A stretch of 64,000 bases of DNA from Paenibacillus eucommiae (GTDB lineage: Bacteria > Bacillota > Bacilli > Paenibacillales > NBRC-103111), in contig NZ_JAGGLB010000016.1 of NCBI RefSeq assembly GCF_017874215.1, forward strand, positions 1 to 64,000, in the 5' to 3' direction. The stretch's first letter is position 1. Every line of letters begins with the position of its first letter. The notes under the pieces are model-generated. The model made no database searches. It was not told the DNA's origin and saw only the letters and a program-made list of their open reading frames with translations. The position numbers were made by a program, and so were the translations under genes. Below, piece after piece: positions 61,437 through 64,000 of the stretch.

Positions 61437-61501
61437 TTGACTTGATTGCATCGCACCAATAGCGAAAGCCTACGTTCGATAAAGAAGGGGAATTTAATTA
61501 A

Positions 61502-63085
61502 ATGACAACGCAGCTTGACAAAGAACTGGAAGCGGAAGTCGCAAAGCGGCGTACATTCGCCATCATATCTCACCCGGATGCGGGAAAAACGACATTGACC
61601 GAGAAGCTGCTGCTATTCGGCGGGGCGATCCGCCTTGCAGGTACGGTGAAAGGGCGTAAAGCCAGCAAGCACGCAACTTCAGACTGGATGGAGATTGAGA
61701 AGCAGAGAGGGATCTCGGTAACCTCAAGCGTGATGCAATTCGATTATGAAGGCCACAGAGTTAATATTCTGGATACTCCAGGTCACCAAGATTTCAGTGA
61801 AGACACTTACCGTACGCTTACAGCGGCGGATAGTGCCGTCATGCTCATAGACGTTGCCAAGGGTGTGGAAGCACAGACTAAGAAGCTGTTTCAGGTGTGC
61901 CGGTTGCGCGGCATTCCTATTTTCACCTTTATCAACAAACTTGACCGTGAGGGCAGAGATCCCTTCGAGCTGCTGGAAGAGCTTGAGGAAATTCTCGGCA
62001 TACGTTCATATCCCATGAATTGGCCGATTGGTTCCGGCAAGCAGTTCTGCGGCGTTTATGATAGAGGAAAGTCACAGCTGGAGCTCTTTCAGGGAGACGA
62101 TCACAAGCATATTGAAGTTCGCAAGGTGAGTGGTGTAGATGACCCTCTGGTGAAATCAATAGCTGGTGATTACCTGCATAGTCAGCTAAGCCAAGACATC
62201 GAATTACTGGATGTGGCCGGGGATCCTTTTGACATGGAGAAGGTGCTTAAAGGCGAGCTGACTCCGGTGTTCTTCGGTAGTGCTATCAACAATTTCGGCG
62301 TGCAGACTTTTCTGGAAAACTTCCTGCAGCTAGCTCCAAAGCCAGAGCCTAGAAACAGCAATATCGGAGCGATAGAGCCTACCAAAACTAACTTCTCCGG
62401 ATATATTTTCAAAATTCAGGCTAATATGAACCCGGCTCATCGGGATCGTGTTGCTTTCCTAAGAATTGTCTCGGGCAAATTCTCGCGGGGGATGTCCGTT
62501 CGTCATATACGCGCGGGCAAAGATATTAAGCTCTCCCAGCCGCAGCAATTTCTTGCTCAGGACCGCGATATTGTGGAAGAAGCCTATCCCGGAGATATTA
62601 TCGGCTTGTTTGATCCTGGTATTTTTCGAATTGGGGATTCTCTTAGCCAGGGCATGGAAATTGTTTTTGATGACTTGCCGAGCTTTTCACCGGAGCTGTT
62701 CAGCAAGGTTACGGTTAAAAATGCATTGAAGCATAAACCGTTTCAGAAGGGCATCGATCAGCTTACGGAAGAGGGCACTATTCAGGTGTTCACCACCATC
62801 GGCTTCGAGGACATGATCCTCGGTGTTGTCGGACAGCTGCAGTTCGAGGTATTGGAGCACCGGATGAAAAATGAATACGGAGTAGATATTCAGCTCCAGC
62901 GCCAAAATTACCAATTTGCCCGCTGGCTTGTGGACGATAAGATTGATCCCGGCAAATTCCGCATTAACTCGCAGCTTGTGAAGGATAAGAAGGGCAATTA
63001 TGTAGTGTTATTCGAAAGTGAATACGCGCTGCGTTCTGCTATTGATAAAAATCCGACTGCGAAGTTCCTGACTAATTCACCTTAA
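61502..63085 (+). CDS. prfC: Peptide chain release factor 3
   Basis: 527 residues. The GTPase domain shows G1 SHPDAGKTTLTEKLL, the RF3-typical VKGRKASKHATSDWMEIEKQ, G3 DTPGHQDFSEDTYRTL and G4 NKLDREGRDP; the C-terminal domains end with ALRSAIDKNPTAKFLTNSP. RF3 recycles RF1/RF2 after termination. GAAGGGG precedes the ATG. Terminator follows. Confidence 0.97.
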   Translation: MTTQLDKELEAEVAKRRTFAIISHPDAGKTTLTEKLLLFGGAIRLAGTVKGRKASKHATSDWMEIEKQRGISVTSSVMQFDYEGHRVNILDTPGHQDFSEDTYRTLTAADSAVMLIDVAKGVEAQTKKLFQVCRLRGIPIFTFINKLDREGRDPFELLEELEEILGIRSYPMNWPIGSGKQFCGVYDRGKSQLELFQGDDHKHIEVRKVSGVDDPLVKSIAGDYLHSQLSQDIELLDVAGDPFDMEKVLKGELTPVFFGSAINNFGVQTFLENFLQLAPKPEPRNSNIGAIEPTKTNFSGYIFKIQANMNPAHRDRVAFLRIVSGKFSRGMSVRHIRAGKDIKLSQPQQFLAQDRDIVEEAYPGDIIGLFDPGIFRIGDSLSQGMEIVFDDLPSFSPELFSKVTVKNALKHKPFQKGIDQLTEEGTIQVFTTIGFEDMILGVVGQLQFEVLEHRMKNEYGVDIQLQRQNYQFARWLVDDKIDPGKFRINSQLVKDKKGNYVVLFESEYALRSAIDKNPTAKFLTNSP

Positions 63086-63110
63086 TGATGTATATATGAC
63101 TGGAAGATGG

Positions 63111-63150
63111 AAGACCAATGCGTATTAAGTTATTGCGCCTTGGTCTTTTT
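63111..63150 (+). terminator. Terminator of prfC
   Basis: AAGACCAA-N-GCG pairs with CGC-N-TTGGTCTT and is followed by T residues. Confidence 0.85.
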
Positions 63151-63362
63151 GTTTGGTGCCCACGCATGTAGGGTGTGTGCTTCACTTAACGATGTTTTTC
63201 TACTACACAACCAGCAGTCCCAGTAATCCCAGCAGTCCCACCAGCCAGCAATCCAAAGCGCCATTGCCCACTAGAAAATATCCTTCAACCAAGTCAAAAA
63301 CCATTGCTGGCTGTCCGTAGAGCATGGTGTTCGTGTGATTCGTGTGATTGCAGCTAAAGAGA

Positions 63363-63480
63363 GGGAATGGCTGTGGGCGGAAGAGCGGTAACGTCCGCCT
63401 TTAAAGATTTGTTCCTACCTCCTCTTCCATCCAATCAGGGAACAAATCTTTAACAGCGGCTGGAGCCCACAGCCAGTCCC
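63363..63480. repeat. Large nested hairpin element
   Basis: An outer 16-bp stem with one mismatch (63363-63378 with 63465-63480, core GGCTGTGGGC/GCCCACAGCC) encloses a perfect 15-bp inner stem (TTAAAGATTTGTTCC 63401-63415 with 63439-63453). Too large for a simple terminator and not next to a gene end; it looks like a MITE-like or structured-RNA element. Confidence 0.75.
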
Positions 63481-63640
63481 TCCCCGAACTACCAACATTA
63501 CGAACACGCTCCTCAAAGGACGCAGCAAGACGCTTTTCTTAATTAAAGGGGCTCCGCAAGTGCCGCGGCACCTACAATTGAGATTTGTAACGATGCCCAA
63601 ATACATTGAGCCAGTGCCCTTAAATGGCAATATAGAGAGA
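63481..63640. repeat. Interspersed repeat, right copy
   Basis: ACGAACACGCTCCTCAAAGG followed by ACGC and a TCTTAATTAA end matches the left copy near positions 205-260. It directly follows the large hairpin, and the left copy may be a diverged version of the same unit. Nothing else was found from 63151 to 63362 apart from CCCAGCAGTCC-type short repeats. Confidence 0.5.
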
Positions 63641-63773
63641 AGCCTATACCCAATTCCTTCTTGGCATCATACACTAACAACGGATAGGAAGTAGGTTTAA
63701 GCAGTAGGTTTAGCAGTATGGTTGTGAAGTAGGGGTAAAGAAGTATGGTAGACCATAGGAAAGGCGGAGCTCA

Positions 63774-64000
63774 ATGCGCAGGCATGTTTATAGCAAGTGG
63801 GCAAAAACAATTGCTCTTAACGCTCATTCCAATATACGCAAATATGTTCCAATAACGAAACGATTAAACAAAGAAAGCTTGAAGCAAATGCTGGAGCAGT
63901 ATGGGATGGTTTATATTAAGCCTGATACAGGGACTTTTGGCAATGGTGTTATGCGTGTGGAATGGAATCCTGGTGAAAATGGGGCTTCGTATAAGTACCA
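63774..64000 (+). CDS. YheC/YheD family endospore coat-associated protein (partial)
   Basis: 75 codons run off the right edge from an ATG with AAGGCGGAG upstream. SKWAKTIALNAHSNIRKYVP resembles the N terminus, and MLEQYGMVYIKPDTGTFGNGVMRV is the glycine-rich ATP-grasp-like opening of the YheC/YheD family, which are spore coat-associated proteins in Bacillales. It supports a spore-forming host. The rest is outside the window. Confidence 0.85.
   Translation, partial: MRRHVYSKWAKTIALNAHSNIRKYVPITKRLNKESLKQMLEQYGMVYIKPDTGTFGNGVMRVEWNPGENGASYKY

Noticed and set aside
63363..63480. Intrinsic terminator of prfC
   Set aside because: prfC already has a compact terminator at 63111-63150, and this structure is far larger, lies about 280 bp past the gene and lacks a T-run.

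Overview
The window looks like a chromosomal stretch of a spore-forming, Gram-positive member of the Paenibacillaceae, most likely Paenibacillus. The signs are AT-leaning DNA with strong GGAGG ribosome binding sites and many TTG/GTG starts, a LiaFSR cell-envelope stress cluster, a DUF421 membrane protein, a YheC/YheD-type spore coat gene at the right edge, Fur boxes of the Bacillales type, and a ComQXPA-type peptide quorum-sensing locus. No rRNA or tRNA genes were found.

Layout. 0.3-5.1 kb: an SDR oxidoreductase, a ROK regulator, an alpha/beta hydrolase and a LacI regulator, with repeat-rich spacers. 5.4-12.9 kb: an expanded quorum-sensing locus with three comX-like pheromone genes (one with an ATA start), two full-length ComP-like kinases of identical length (774 aa), one ComA-like regulator and one ComQ-like prenyltransferase. 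13.0-21.8 kb: directly downstream, a secreted multidomain subtilisin, a secreted 1612-aa RHS protein with a variable C-terminal tip, and a small membrane protein placed like an immunity gene. 22-31.1 kb: a GbsR/MarR-type regulator divergent from an eight-gene operon (CUT1-type ABC importer, phosphodiesterase, HAD phosphatase, TIM-barrel isomerase, 2-hydroxyacid dehydrogenase) for an unidentified, probably phosphorylated organic compound. 31.1-32.7 kb: decayed genes, a transposase remnant and a palindrome array. 32.7-35.6 kb: a Fur-controlled siderophore regulator and binding lipoprotein without permease genes. 35.8-46 kb: assorted genes, including a broken vapBC-like module, a DUF1540 gene preceded by a structured leader, and a SulP transporter. 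46.1-51.5 kb: a membrane-bound molybdopterin oxidoreductase with MOSC, mobA, moaA and moeA. 51.6-58.6 kb: an ECF sigma/anti-sigma pair, an Eis-like acetyltransferase, a lia-type envelope stress cluster and signal peptidase I. 58.7-64 kb: small genes, zwf, prfC, a large nested hairpin and the start of a spore coat gene.

The most notable system is the quorum-sensing locus. Two comX-comP divergons and a third, probably decaying, comX feed a single ComA/ComQ. The locus abuts a protease/RHS-toxin region whose promoter carries a perfect Spo0A-box match, so signalling, sporulation state and contact-dependent or secreted competition may be linked.

Two DNA-level patterns recur. First, short tandem repeats have expanded in frame inside loops of otherwise conserved enzymes and at gene ends. 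Second, three intergenic elements share a geometry of dyads spaced about 50, 61 and 50 bp although their sequences differ. All calls rest on reading the sequence and family knowledge; no database search was run.
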